The notes beneath the pieces were generated by a model that did not search any database, had not been told where the DNA came from, and saw nothing but the letters and a program-made list of their open reading frames with translations. 6,898 nucleotides of DNA from JBAVQS01 sp049694275 (GTDB taxonomy: Bacteria > Chloroflexota > Anaerolineae > UBA4142 > SHND01), in contig JBAVQS010000073.1 of NCBI GenBank assembly GCA_049694275.1, positions 1 to 6,898 on the forward strand, in the 5' to 3' direction. Of this stretch, positions 6,792-6,898 are shown piece by piece. The number at the start of each line of letters is the position of its first letter. Positions within the stretch are counted from its first letter, which is position 1. The position numbers and the translations under genes are program-made.

Positions 6792-6898
6792 TTAATGTCC
6801 GCGCTTGTGCCGCCACGGCAGGTCAGAACCAAAGATGCATGCCCAGAGACGCTTTTGCGAGCGGCGCGTGCGTGCCAGTCCAGCCATCACGTATCCTT
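6792..6898 (-). CDS. Possible 3' end of a convergent gene, running off the right edge
   Basis: On the - strand a frame is open from the window edge to a TAA whose complement is at 6792-6794, giving 34 complete codons and ending in ...FGSDLPWRHKRGH. I do not recognise it. The DNA here is GC-rich again, unlike the gene before it. The stop lies in the TTAATTAA palindrome (6788-6795) that also ends the + strand gene. A + strand frame starting at ATG 6795 is equally open to the edge (MSALVPPRQVRTK...), so strand and coding status are both uncertain. A five-base stem (6808-6812 with 6816-6820) lacks a T-run and is not called a terminator. Confidence 0.2.
   Translation of the reverse strand, partial: GYVMAGLARTRRSQKRLWACIFGSDLPWRHKRGH

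Noticed and set aside
6808..6820. TGCCG-CCA-CGGCA hairpin as a terminator for gene 5
   Set aside because: A five-base stem with a three-base loop and no T-run on either side is too weak to call.

Overview
The window reads as a stretch of GC-rich bacterial chromosome. Four genes on the + strand run almost end to end (83-6044), followed by a fifth, compositionally different gene and then an abrupt return to GC-rich DNA at the right edge. Taxonomy can only be inferred. The strongly C/G-ending codons, the SdpI/DUF1648-type membrane protein, the GTAGGGGCG...CGCCCCTAC palindrome and the 9-base CGCAAAGAR iteration are all things I associate from memory with Chloroflexota and similar environmental genomes. 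I hold this at low to moderate confidence, and nothing in the window is a taxonomic marker.

Layout. Positions 1-82 hold a perfect 28-bp palindrome (4-31) and a candidate extended -10 promoter (68-76) placed so that transcription would start at or beside the ATG of the first gene, i.e. a possible leaderless mRNA. Gene 1 (83-937) is a seven-TM protein joining an SdpI-like N-terminal part to a DUF1648-like C-terminal part. Gene 2 (960-1712) is the 2,3-bisphosphoglycerate-dependent phosphoglycerate mutase GpmA. Gene 3 (1716-3368) is the glucose-specific phosphoglucomutase Pgm. Gene 4 (3378-6044) is a full-length type I restriction motor/nuclease subunit HsdR of the EcoEI/EcoAI type, with no hsdM or hsdS in view. 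Gaps of 22, 3 and 9 bases make 83-6044 look like one operon. The biochemical logic of gpmA-pgm (lower glycolysis plus glycogen/UDP-glucose supply) does not extend to hsdR.

The junction after hsdR (about 6000-6104) is the most structured part of the window. A consensus-like extended -10 lies inside the last codons of hsdR. It is followed by a tandem 9-base repeat and then a Shine-Dalgarno/ATG pair that sets the start of gene 5 at 6105, not at the upstream TTG. Gene 5 (6105-6791) encodes a PD-(D/E)XK-like nuclease domain carrying an E-x-Q variant, followed by only the first part of a DUF4268 domain. Its G+C is near 45-50% in hand-counted lines, against about 60-80% in hsdR lines. The reading frame stops in a TTAATTAA palindrome exactly where the DNA becomes GC-rich again, and on the - strand the same TTAATTAA closes a reading frame entering from the right edge.

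No complete new system is visible. The best candidates for attention are the solitary HsdR fused to a sugar-metabolism operon, the truncated low-GC nuclease gene behind it, and the repeat/promoter junction between them. No RNA genes, CRISPR array, transposase or phage genes were found.
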